From positions 248,001 to 312,000 of the forward strand of contig JAJKFH010002594.1 of the NCBI GenBank assembly GCA_023333565.1: 64,000 bases of DNA. The letters are read 5' to 3'. The notes under the pieces were generated by a model that was not told the origin of the DNA, ran no database searches, and worked only from the letters and a program-made list of their open reading frames with translations. Shown in pieces: positions 12,801 through 23,862 of this stretch. Position 1 is the first letter of the stretch, and the number at the start of each line of letters is the position of its first letter. The DNA comes from Puffinus mauretanicus (taxonomy: Eukaryota > Chordata > Aves > Procellariiformes > Procellariidae). The position numbers and the translations under genes are program-made.

Positions 12801-14482
12801 ACCTTCTGTGTAAGAGGATTCAGCTAAAATTATCCACTGCACATACAGAAAATGCTCAGGGATGGCCTTCTCCAAAGGTTTGAGATATTTTGCTTGAATC
12901 ACTTCTGAATCGTGTCATTTATATGGCTTTATACATCTGTGTTTAAAAATCTCTTTGACACCACACCAACCTACCTGTGTTTTGTTGTCTCAAAATGCAT
13001 GTGCACTACACTGTAGTAGTCCCACTGAGGACAGACCCACCTGCCCACCCAGCTCTTTGGACAGCTAGAGCAGATGTGGGTGTCTTTTCTTTAAATGACT
13101 ATTTAAGGTTACATGAAAAGTAAATGAAACTGTTAAGTCTTTTTATTATATTAATGTATATCCTGGACACTTATTTTAATGACCAGCATGTGTAATGAGT
13201 TTCCCTGGCTTAATAAAATGCCTCATCATACCCAAGAGCCTAGATAGATGACTGCAAGCAACTGAGTTACCGCAGATCTGAGCTTTTAGCTTATATTGTC
13301 TAAAGACATACACTTTGCTCATTTTGGTCCCTCCCAGCTCCCTGTAATGAAAGACAAACAAAAGCAATCTGTGTACATCTAGTTGTGATAACAAGTTTGA
13401 TAGCAAGATGGAAATCTTGCAGTAATGTAATACGTTACAGTGTTTGAGTCCTTTTACTCTAGCACAGACAGAAGATGGTAGTGACTATGTTGGTAACAGA
13501 GGTTTCACTAGTCCCATCTCAAAGACTAAGGGCCTGTTTGTGTCACAGAATTCAGATGAGCAAGTTGATCTGTGAATTTTCTAGAGTCTAGATCTCCCTT
13601 GTTTACTCCCTTTGAAAGTCAACTTCTAGCTTAATGCTACTGAAGGCCACATTCAGACATCCTAAATTCTACCAGCAGGCTTGCCTTGTGCTTCCTACTG
13701 ACTGATCCTAGGTAGCTCCCTTTATGGTGCTTGTGCAGTTTCTTTGACACAGACCTCTGTGGTTCTTGGCCTTTTCCACAGACTGGAGATACGTAATTAG
13801 GTGGTGTGTAATTCATCCTGGGATGGGTTTGGTGACATTGGGAAGGAATACAGAATCTTTATTGTAGTGTAAATTCTCCTTAGTTCACTTTCTTGTATTT
13901 AGGTATAATTTTCTCCCCTGAACTTTAAAGGCACAGTCCTGAAAACCAAGATGAGAATCCCAGTAGAGTGCAAAAAGAAAGACTTGTTGACTGGTGGCTT
14001 TACAGAAGCTGAAATAGTAGGTAACATTCTGGCCTCCCTGACACAGTGTAAGTTTTTGCTTGGGTTGCGGGTCCAGGATTTCACCTGTCCTCTACAAGTT
14101 GCTTGTGGTCAATGTGAGGGCTCTCAACAAGTTCTGTTCCGGAGAAATGAGCAATATAGTGGTTTATGTGTGGAAAATCAAATGGGTTGATTGTCACAAC
14201 CTAATGAGTTCCCCATATTTTTCATCAAGAAAGTTTTTTCCCAGTTACATGCTTTAACTAAGCACCATAAAAATACTTGGAATGGAATATGGTTTCAATA
14301 TAGATAGGTATGCAAAGATTAAGTAAAACTAGTTCTTCATGAGAGTATGCAAGGCAGTACAGAGAAGGGCATTGCTGGGTCAGAGGGCCATCCGCTGACT
14401 AGCAAGATGTGAGCTGTTAACCTGGACAAGTCTTGTGTCCACCTACTGGGGAATTTGTATTGTCTCCCTTGAGGAAAATTAA
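6841..14482. other. Long AT-rich noncoding stretch
   Basis: No gene, RNA or mobile element recognised apart from the 9-bp tandem repeat near 11651. The frames of 129-137 codons (7603-8016 minus, 8538-8927 plus, 12080-12487 plus) show no known domain, no codon bias that I can see and no neighbouring splice or promoter context. Confidence 0.5.
11651..11691 (+). repeat. 9-bp tandem repeat, unit GCATCCTTT, 4.5 copies
   Basis: Four perfect copies of GCATCCTTT plus a partial GCATC follow one another, and a further GCATCCCTT lies just downstream. On the minus strand every unit carries ATGCAAAG, one base away from the POU octamer ATGCAAAT. The copies are identical, so the expansion is recent or actively slipping. 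Confidence 0.95.
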
Positions 14483-14767
14483 TCACAAGTTTGTGCTTAA
14501 ATATAAAGATTTGATAAACAATGTGTTGGACAGAGTTTTACTGCTATAAGCAGACCGACAAGGAGTCTGCAAAGATGTGTCACCAGCTGATACCTTATAT
14601 ACACTTGCACCAGCACCAATCCTGCGAGTATCAGCATCCGGCACCTCAGCCTGGCGTTGGGTCCATCGCCTAGCCCAGCTCTGCTGCCCCAAGGTGGCCC
14701 CTTGGCGCTCACATTCCAGGACTTCTACACGACAATGCTGTGGCTGTTTTTTATCTCAGTATCAAGG
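14483..14767 (-). promoter_or_regulatory. Possible older LTR-like or promoter-like segment next to the solo LTR
   Basis: On the minus strand this segment has a TATATAAGG box at 14593-14601, followed about 55 bases downstream by an AGTAAAAC word that could be a decayed polyadenylation signal. That order is typical of retroviral LTRs. The segment directly abuts the inserted solo LTR and is more GC-rich than its surroundings. I could not define TG...CA ends or a target duplication, and I do not recognise the family. Confidence 0.25.
14763..14767. other. Target-site duplication CAAGG, left copy
   Basis: The five bases CAAGG immediately before the LTR terminus are repeated exactly at 15362-15366 right after its other end. 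A 5-bp duplication is the usual size for class III (ERVL-like) elements. Confidence 0.85.
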
Positions 14768-15361
14768 TGTTGTGGTTTAACCCCGGCCAGCCACTAAGCC
14801 CCACCCAGCCGCTCGCTCACTCCCCCCTGGTGGGACGGGGGAGAGAATCGGAAGAGTAAAAGTGAGAAAACTCATGGGTTGAGATAAAGACAGCTTAATA
14901 GGAAAAGCAAAAGCTGCACATGCAAGCAAAACAAACCAAGGAATTGATTCCCTACTTCCCATCGGCAGGCAGGTGTTCAGCCATCTCCAGGAAAGCAGGG
15001 CTCCATCAGGTGTAACGGTTACTTGGGAAGACAAACACCATCACTCTGAACGTCCCCCCCTTCCTCCTTCTTCCTCCAGCTTTATATGCTGAGCATGACG
15101 TCATATGGTGTGGAATATCCCTTTGGTCGGTTGGGGTCAGCTGTCCCAGCTGTGTCCCCTCCCAACTTCTTGTGCACCCCCAGCCTCCTTGCTGGTGGGG
15201 TGGGGTGAGAAGCAGAAAAGGCCTTGACTCTGTGTAAGCACTGCTCAGCAATAACGAAAACATCCCTGTATTATCAACACTGTTTTCAGCACAAATCCAA
15301 ACCATAGCCCCGTATTAGCTTCTATGAAGAAAATTAACTCTATCCAGCCAAAACCAGCACA
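14768..15361 (-). mobile_element. Solo LTR of an avian ERVL-like endogenous retrovirus, 594 bp
   Basis: The element starts with TGTTGTGG and ends with CCAGCACA, giving TG...CA termini with partly matching inverted ends, flanked by the CAAGG duplication. I recognise it as a common avian LTR read on the minus strand, where it begins TGTGCTGG and ends in the AACCACAACA-type terminus. On that strand there is a TATAAA box (15081-15088), a consensus CRE TGACGTCA just upstream (15096-15103), and an ATTAAG word (14894-14899) where a polyadenylation signal is expected. No internal viral sequence, primer site or polypurine tract adjoins it. It is therefore a solo LTR left by recombination between two LTRs. 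Open frames inside it are not viral genes. Confidence 0.88.
15081..15103 (-). promoter_or_regulatory. LTR core promoter: CRE plus TATA box
   Basis: Read on the minus strand, the perfect 8-bp palindrome TGACGTCA (15096-15103, the ATF/CREB site) precedes a CATATAAAG TATA box (15081-15088 region) by about seven bases. Both motifs look intact. The inferred transcription direction is toward lower coordinates. Activity is not shown by sequence alone. Confidence 0.6.
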
Positions 15362-15366
15362 CAAGG
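15362..15366. other. Target-site duplication CAAGG, right copy
   Basis: Exact copy of the five bases at 14763-14767. Together they delimit the solo LTR. Confidence 0.85.
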
Positions 15367-18300
15367 GAAACCTCACTCCCCTACATGAAGTCATTCTGTC
15401 TCTGGCATTCCTGCTTCCAGCCAGTTCAACCTGTTCTGCACTTGGGCCTTCTTGCCCTCCATGCCAGATCATACCTTGGTCACAAATCACCACCGCTGAG
15501 CAGTTACAATTTGAATTTCCCCTTCACCTGTTTTTAATAAGACCATCGAATCCCAGCCCAAGAAACCCAATAGAGGATATTTACATATAACTGTCGTTAG
15601 AGGAACTTTCTTTCCAAGTCTATCAACAGGTGATTCATATCCTGAAGCATGAGAGAATGTCAGCTCATATTTCTACATGCAACCTGTATGTGAAAAAGGA
15701 AGAAAAAGAAAGAAGTACATGAACACTACAGAGTTCCAAAGTAATTAATTTTCCCTCTTAGTAATTATTGAGAAATGCAGGATAGGTTATTTTTCTTTGG
15801 TCCACATCTTGCCATCAGATTCCTGAATATCTGAGCATATCTCATTGAAGATGAGCTATATTCAGAGTGCTACCCAGACTGGGTTAAAAGAGCCTCAAGA
15901 TGAGTACCTAGAAGCTGATTCAAGGAATACAATCTCAGCCAGCTTTTCAGAAATGCCAAGATGTTTAACAGATGTATCGTCTTTCAGAGTTAAGCTCTTC
16001 TGAGCAACAGTCTAATGCTGATGTATCAGAGGTTGATAGCTGGTTTCTGTCACTGCGAACCTCTGGCTCAGATACATTTCATTGGAAAAAGTCAGTTATA
16101 GCCACTAGAAAATCGAGCCCTTGGTCACTGGTTACTCCATCTGCTTGGCAAAAGCATCACCTCCATGCTCACTGAAAAGTAGATGCCAGAGTTCATTTTT
16201 AGAGGCATTTGGATGCCAAGTGGGGTTTTCTAAAAGATCTTTTGATCTGTAAATGCCTAAAAGTAGCTTAAAAGTCTGGTCCCCTGTGACTATATAATTA
16301 CATTAGAGAATATAAATTTGGTGTTTGAATGACCTGAGTTAGATATTTTAAACACATACTTCCCCTCTAGATGAGTTTTCCATGTTGAACTTTGTTTCAG
16401 ATAATTGCAGGTGTAGACAGAAATGTTGGAGTTGTTCCTAAGAAGAAGGAAAAGACGCTGAGTATGGGAAAGCATTTCAGACTGTAAGGGCCTGACTATA
16501 GGATTTCAAAGGTCTTTGGAGCAAGTCTTAGATGAGGGTTTTTATTTATCTGGGTTGATTTTAAAGGACTTGTGAATCTTCATGCAATAGGATTCTGTAA
16601 CAAACCATTTTAACTAGAGAAGATTTTTGTTGAATTGATCGCTACTTTTGACTTCATTTTCCAGATACTGCAGCCATGCTACATAACTGGAAGCAATTAC
16701 TAGAAAGGTACAGAAGATGAATCTGGCAAGTTTCCTCTACATATGTCAGAACTGTTCTTACATTAATTATCTGAATAGAGAGTGGGAGTTCTGTGTCTTT
16801 TGGAAGCATTGGTCTTTTTTTTCCCCCAAGTGGAAAGCAAGGTCAGAAAACAGCAACTGCCTCTTCTCCTTGCCTTGCACTCTTTTCCTGCACTGATTTG
16901 GGAATTTGAATACTGTTCCCCGGCTGCATTTGTAAATCTGTCCTAAAGTAAGGCATTTACATTTGAGTTTTTGCCCAATGAATCATTTCACTCTCTCTCC
17001 TCAAAATCCTGAACTAGCTCTGTGTGAGGAAAGCTTGAAAATATTTGCACTGGTGGGGGGAAAGGGGAGAAGAAGGGGTGAAAATGTGCTTTATGTGCCT
17101 GCTCAAAAATGTTAAAGCCAGTCGTTGGGGTAGTAAGTTCAGCTAAGCTCCTTCCCAAAATCTGCTGGATATCAGATAGCAGGACTTAGTCCTTATCCTA
17201 GTAAAGCTTAGCAGTGGTGGTGTTCAACTGTTTGAATTCAACATAAATACCATTTTCTGCTTCAAGATTTATCTCTGTGTCCCTGTGAAGCTGATTTAAG
17301 GGAATAAGAACCAAAGAAATATGGGAACTGTTGATCTAGACTTACCAAGGTATGCAGGTTCTCTTGTATCTAAAATGAACTATCCTGAGTGAGTTACCTA
17401 TTTTCCACAGAGTTCTTCATGCTGTCACAATATAAATCAAATGCTCACAATAAAAAGTAACTGGTTGCTGACAAATAGCATTGAAAACAAAAGGTTTCCT
17501 TTCTGCATGAAACATTTTGAAATTTTAAGTGATCCTGTAACTTGGGGAAGAAATGCTTGGGGAAGAAAAATGGCTGATACGACTCTTGAGGGTCTGACTG
17601 AGACTTTTTCTACAGACAAACTTCGACCTTGGAAAGAGGCAGGATACCTTCCTCTTTGCTGGCTGCTCACAACCACAGAGACTGTGAAAGTGCTTTTTCT
17701 CCCAGGCCCATCTGCAGCTCTGCGGGGAGGTCACATAAAGCCACTGTCCAAGCTGTGATGCTTGCGTGGGCTTTGGAGGCAGCGCGCTCCCACAGCAAGC
17801 CACAGCCGGTAGTAGGTCTCCACCCTGGCAGATCCTGCAGTTTCAAGGTCTCCTCCACACCTTCTGGTCCTTAGTGAAGTGATGGAGAGGACATTTCCAT
17901 GGAAGGACCTGGGCTCCTGACAAGGCAGAGTTAGGACATCCCTATTCTCTGCTCCACCACCCCTAGCAGAAGAATGGCTCCAGTTTCACTGCTAGTGGTG
18001 CCTCCTTGGTCCCCAAATTTGCCTGTAAAACTCATTCCTCAGCACTGGTGCAGTTCTGATTCCATGTGTAAAAAGTGCTTTTTTTAAGCATTTCTCCAGT
18101 CGATGAAGGCAGATCCCTCCATAGTGTCTTTGTTTCCGCTCCCTACACAGATCTCCTGTAGATATAACATATGCTCATAAAACCAGCTGGAAGTGGGACA
18201 CATAAACAGCAGTCACTCAGCAGTGGCTGCTCATGCCAGCGTCAGTGGAACAGAGTGTGAGAATTAAATTTATATTCTCCTGCTTCCCTACAGAAAATAA

Positions 18301-21300
18301 CTCTCTGCTCTTGGCACCAGTTCCTTAGCTTGTGTAAAAAGTCAGAGAAGCCACACCAGTTTGCACTAGCTGAAGGTCTTTATCTACCTCTGAATCTCTC
18401 AAAATCTCTCCTGCCTGGGGAGAAGGAGATGGGGGGAAAGAGAGAGCACTTGGCTATACCGAGTGAGAGCCTGTTCTGGGCTGGTGAGAATGCCAACATG
18501 CAGCATTAGCGGTTATGTTACTTTTCCTACTACAGGTGTTAATCTTGGCAATGGCGAGAGCTAGCAGAACAGAATGAGTCCTGGGCTCCTGCGATGCAAT
18601 GACGTTTCTTTAAATGGTCTGTTTACTCAGGTTGACAAATGACAAACTGGCAAAACTGGAAACAGGTTTTCCATGGATCCACAAAACAACTATAGCAAGG
18701 AAGGAGGAAGAGCAGACCTCTCCGCTAATCCCCTTTCCCCAGTTCCCTCCAGCCAGCCACTCGGCTCTAAAAGGGTCTTTCCTGGATCATTAAACTGGCT
18801 TTTGATCTGACAGTGCCTCTCTTGCTACAATTGCATAGGCTGTGTCCACAATAATAAATTGAGCTGATTTTAAAGCTCTCTCCAAAGCTACTATGAACTT
18901 GCCACTTGGTCCATCACTACTTACCTGGCTTGGATAGGACACTCTGATTTTTTAATGAAAATACTTTTTCTCCATCATCCTCTTTCTTCAGTGAAAGAAA
19001 TACGATGGAAATGTCTTATCATAGCACAGACATATCAGTTTTTTTCTTGGGTCCTGTTACTCCTAGCACAGGTACAAGAAATCTTTCTCTCACCATCCTG
19101 AACATACCTGCAAACAAACAGAAAAGGCAAAAAGTAACTTTCTTTTGGGAACATGGATACTTTAGGAATTGCACAATATGTAATTTGGATCACTTTGTTG
19201 TGCAAACTGGCCCTGTGGAGGAGAACACCACTTTGAATCAGCTTCGCAGAGACTTTCTGTGAAAAGAAAAAAAATGAGCTTATTTACATGTTTGTCACCT
19301 TTGGGCAGTTTTCTGGCACCTTTCAGAAGTACTGAGGTGACTAGTACACTTTTAGTGTAGGCATGTTGTTTCTAACTGCTGAGATTGAAAACACTTAATG
19401 TCAAGGACCAGGGATTCATTACCTTTGTGTACTGCATACGACATATTGGGGTGCTGAAGAATACAGAGACCTTTGAATTCCAGCACAGTTATTATTACTT
19501 TATTTTTGAGTATGGCAATACAAGTGTGCATATAAGCCTGTGTAGAGTCAGTTATATTCATTGCGCTTTAACTTTTAGATTATGTTAGAGTTCTCGTATC
19601 CTGATCTGTCCTTTCACACAGCCTGATGCAAAAATTGCTGAGGTCTGTGGCTTTGGTTTAGGGTCACAGATATTAGCTGTGTCACCTGGACTCATCTAGT
19701 GGCTGCTTTTAAGTTCCTGTAATGCTTTTTAAGACTTGAAAAGCATTTGAAGAAAATTAAATTTCTAATGGAAATAGGAAATCCCTTTGGATATTCTAAC
19801 TGTAAAGAAACAGGGAAAATACATTAAGTACTTTTAAAACCAACAGTCATTAATTAACAACAATAATAATAGATTTTAGCTCTGCTTGAGGTAGTATTTG
19901 TTTCAGTCAACCAGCCGAGCTGTAGCAATTCAGGTCAAGAACATCAAAATGAAGATGACTTCAGACCTGTAAACTATAATTACTTTGGAGCAAGGGTTTT
20001 TCCTTCCTTTACCTTCAACAAAACCCAGTCTTTTCATCTATTCTTCCTCTTCAGCTAGTTCAATTAATGTATAGAATATAAAGAAATTCTAAATTTTATT
20101 TCTTTTTCAAGGTTTCCTGCAGACTTGTTATGTCTTCCATAAAGTTTCGCTCCTAGTGACAGAGGAGAGCAAAGATGTTATGCAGATTGTTGTTTTTTTT
20201 TTCTTTTTCTTGGAAGTATTGGTAGAGAAGGACAATGTGATAGTTTGTATTTGTGTTGACCAAATTCTTTGCCTTCTGACATAACGAGTTTGCTGACACC
20301 AGGACTGAGGTGAGGGCTTTATCGTTGAAAGCATCACTGATACTGTGAATATAATTGTCAATTCTGTAGCAATCATCATGTACCCATAAACTGCACAGCT
20401 TTTGCGGACTCAGTGTAGCTGAGATTTTCTTGATTTACTTCTTTCTTCCCCTCTTTGGGCTCCTCATTCACTCTGCAAGCTATTCTTGCTTGCAGAAGCG
20501 CAAATTATTCTCCCTCAGCAGCACTGAAGGTACCTCATTGTTTTATTTAATGCATCTTGTCAGAGATGGTTCTGTAGACCCTTACTATGACCTGGGTGTT
20601 ATCTAGCATATCTGTGAATCTTTCAGCAAATTAAAAGGTTTTAATCAGTGCAAGGAAGATTTCTTCATCTCTTTGATCAGCTTTCTCTGAACAGAATGGA
20701 TTTTTTTTCCCCCCTGTATTAGAAAATACAAATTCCAGTCTCAGAAAAAGCTACCCAGGCTATTCTGCCTGTTAAAGCAAGAGTAGATTCATCTTGGAGA
20801 GGACTCAACAATTGTTTGACTGTCCTGTATCTGATGACGGGGGATAGATTACAGGGAATTGGGTGTCAGGATCATGTGATTTTCATGTGCCCTTACAGTT
20901 CAATGGCAGCTGTGTCTGCTTGTCTGGGGGCAAAACTGGAACCAAAGTCTTTTAAATGAGTAATTGCCCCAACATATTGTAAATTGGATGCAACAAATAA
21001 ATCATCCTGCAAAATGGTACCTATGCTGGGGGAGCTGTTTCTCTCGCCTGGGAAAATGTCTCAGCTAATGCTTCGTGTACAGTCTTTGGTTTAACAGCTG
21101 AATTACAATACTGTCTCTCCCTCCATTTACATCTGTCAAGTACTCATCTGGGTGTTTATCTAGCAGCCTGCTAGCTCATTGCACAGCTCCTTAGAAAAGA
21201 AAACACTACACAAAGTCTATGTTTCAACAGGTAAGTAGAAACATAACAAGCTGCCTTCAATCACACTTCAGGCAACGTATCCCCCTCCCAGAAGAGAGCA

Positions 21301-23426
21301 GAGCCCACCTCCCAGCAAAGGGGGAAGAGTAATGTTTACCTCGACCCTTAGATGAATGTGGATGGAAGCTGTCATGCCATCACTGTGCAGAGTGGTGCAT
21401 CGAGCTTTTGATGTCTCAACTCCTGCAACTAAACTCTGAGTTTTACAGCTAATTCCACTTACTCCTTTGTTTATCATCATGTTTGCTCTTCAGACTTTTC
21501 CTTCATCATCTTACATAGGCATCAATTATCATCTTCCTCTCTCTCTTCAAGCAGGTCTTTTGAATGAACATTGCCAACTTTGCCTTGGTGCCCAGTGTAT
21601 TTATGAAATGTGTTAGAAGACAAGTCCAGCAGAGAAAAGGAATGAGACACTCCAAATTAAATGATAAAAGGATGCTGCCAAAATCAGTTTTGAACACAGC
21701 CCAAGGCACAATGTGCATAAGAATTGGTTTAGGTAGCAGTAGCCCAGACTGTGGTGTTTTATGTGGATTGGCTTTTGGACTACCTGCTACTATTAGACAA
21801 GTATTGTCACAAATTAGGGAACAATTTTCTGCCAGAAAAGTCTAAGTCTATAGAAGTCTAAAGACATGCATTGACTTCTTCAGACATAAGGTTTCTTACC
21901 GTTATGTCTTTCCATACTTTTTTTGTCTGTGTGCGTGTGTGAGTACATGTGCAGGTTCTCTATGAATTTAATGTTAGACTTTGGGGGCAAAATATATGCT
22001 GATGTTGACACATACAGTGGGACTATGGGACTGGAGAACCTAAATAAAGGAGGTGGAGAAAGGAGGTAAGGAGTGTAGTGGACTGAAAGTACAAATCTGG
22101 GAACTCAATTAAAATGGTAGAAGAGAGGAGGAATTAAAGAGAATCAGTAAGTAATAAAATAATACATATTATTATTTTTGTTGTTCCTATTCATAATACA
22201 TAATACGAAACACCTGGCACAAAAACACGCAGGAAGAGCATTTGAAGCTCCTTGCACTGTTCAAGAAGCAAGGTGTAGCGCTGAAGGACAGCCACAGGCA
22301 GTGTCCCAGCTGTGGCTTCATACTGCAGTCGGGATGCACGTGCTCCCCTTGGGGGGAGAAGCAGCTCCAGGCCAAGGAATGGTGTCCTTGCATTGTCCAA
22401 ATATGCCTAATGGGACATGAAGCAAAATGCAAAATGCTTGTTATGCACTGAGCATAAACTGCTCTGTGTGCCTCTTCCCCTGACTTTCTCCCCGTTGGCA
22501 CCCAGGACCAGAGCATGTGGCTGCAGAGCTGCGCTGAGGGACAGTGCTCAAGACACCTCCTGGGAAGAGGAACAGGGCCTGATTGCCACCAGATAGCCTT
22601 CGGGAGAGCTGGCGCTTTAAATGAATTTATTCATAGTTAAACGTTTCACGAGTTACTCAAGAAAACTTGTTTGTTAGAGGCAGGTGGTGACTAATCATCT
22701 CTTAGCCCACCTTTACCACATTCAAGAGTTGTCAGAAAGCTGACAAGTAGAAAAACCTCTTAGTAACTCGTCATTATAACAAGCTGACATAGGAGGCACC
22801 GACCCCCGCTGCTATTGGATCAAAATGGGAAAAATAGGGCTTCCAAGTTCCTTTTTCTTGTCCTTGGAGCTTCATTACTTAGGTAATGGCAAAAATATGT
22901 TCCTCACATGGTGAAACTAATACATGTGTAATTCTCCTTCCCCACACAGAAATTAATCATAACTTCCAAATTCAGCACTTAAAATTTTTAACTCTTTTTT
23001 GCTGTCGCAAAAAAGCTGAGGTTAGAGATTTACAGGATCTTCCTTCATGGTCCCATGAAGTGCCTTATGCACTGGCCGAACAAGTAAGCCAAACTCCAGT
23101 ATTGCAGGTCAACTTGCAAGCAGAGAGGGATGGCCAAGTGTCAGCATGTTCTGCAGCCTGGAGCAGATGTCGAAGTGCCCTATACTCCATAGCTGCCAGG
23201 CAATGAGCAGAGCAACTCTGAGCCTGCTGGGATATGGCCTGGGGCGCGACACAGCCATTTTCTTCATACTTGAGCAGAGGAGAGGCCAAAAGGCAGAGTA
23301 AAGCTGCTTTTATATCCATTCTGTTGGGAGTGGGACTAAGGGTAGCTTGGGCTAGCATAGAGAACCGACTTAAAATGTAGCAGATGCTGCTTTTAAGCCT
23401 AATCTATAAAAGGTGGTTTTTTAATT

Positions 23427-23443
23427 AAAAAAAAAAAAAAAAA
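23427..23443 (+). repeat. A homopolymer, 17 bases
   Basis: A run of 17 A within an AT-rich context, TTAATT immediately upstream. No retrocopy recognised beside it. Confidence 0.85.
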
Positions 23444-23794
23444 CTTAACAGTGCAATGAGGAAAAATATCCTGCAGCTGGAATAGAGAACACTGTAGGGA
23501 TGAAAGGAAGCTAGGTATCCTTTGAGACGGCAAATGTACTACCAAATATTTATTTCTTTTAAATATTTTCTTAAGTCTTTAAAGTAAAGTAGTAGCTTCT
23601 ATTGTTTCCTTTGGCAGCTTATTCTAGCCATGAGTTTCTCTATGTAATGAAATTCCACCTACAGTAAATCTTCTGAGTGCCTGGCTGTTCCTGAGGTTTA
23701 ACTCTTCCAAGTCTGACTCTCTGCTCATCCGCCTGCCCTGCATTGAGTTAATTCCAACTCATTTCGAGACTGATATCAACAGTTCTGTCCTGAA

Positions 23795-23862
23795 TGTCCT
23801 GGGCTGCCAGTTGGATGAACTAGGTGACCCAACCAGCTCTATTTTCTGTGATTCTCTTATTT
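23795..23862 (+). repeat. Possible degenerate CR1 3' tail
   Basis: The order GTTGGATGAACTAGGTGACC, then a pyrimidine-rich block and TTTCTGTGATTCTCTT resembles the CR1 3' tail (GGACTAGATGACC ... TTCCAAC ... TGTGATTCT). Several mismatches and a missing central block keep this weak. Confidence 0.35.

Noticed and set aside
15006..15305. 99-codon minus-strand frame
   Set aside because: It lies wholly inside the solo LTR, which is noncoding.
16021..16077. Foldback resembling a microRNA precursor
   Set aside because: Two 7-bp stems are offset by a 6-base one-sided bulge with a wide loop; pairing is too weak for a microRNA.
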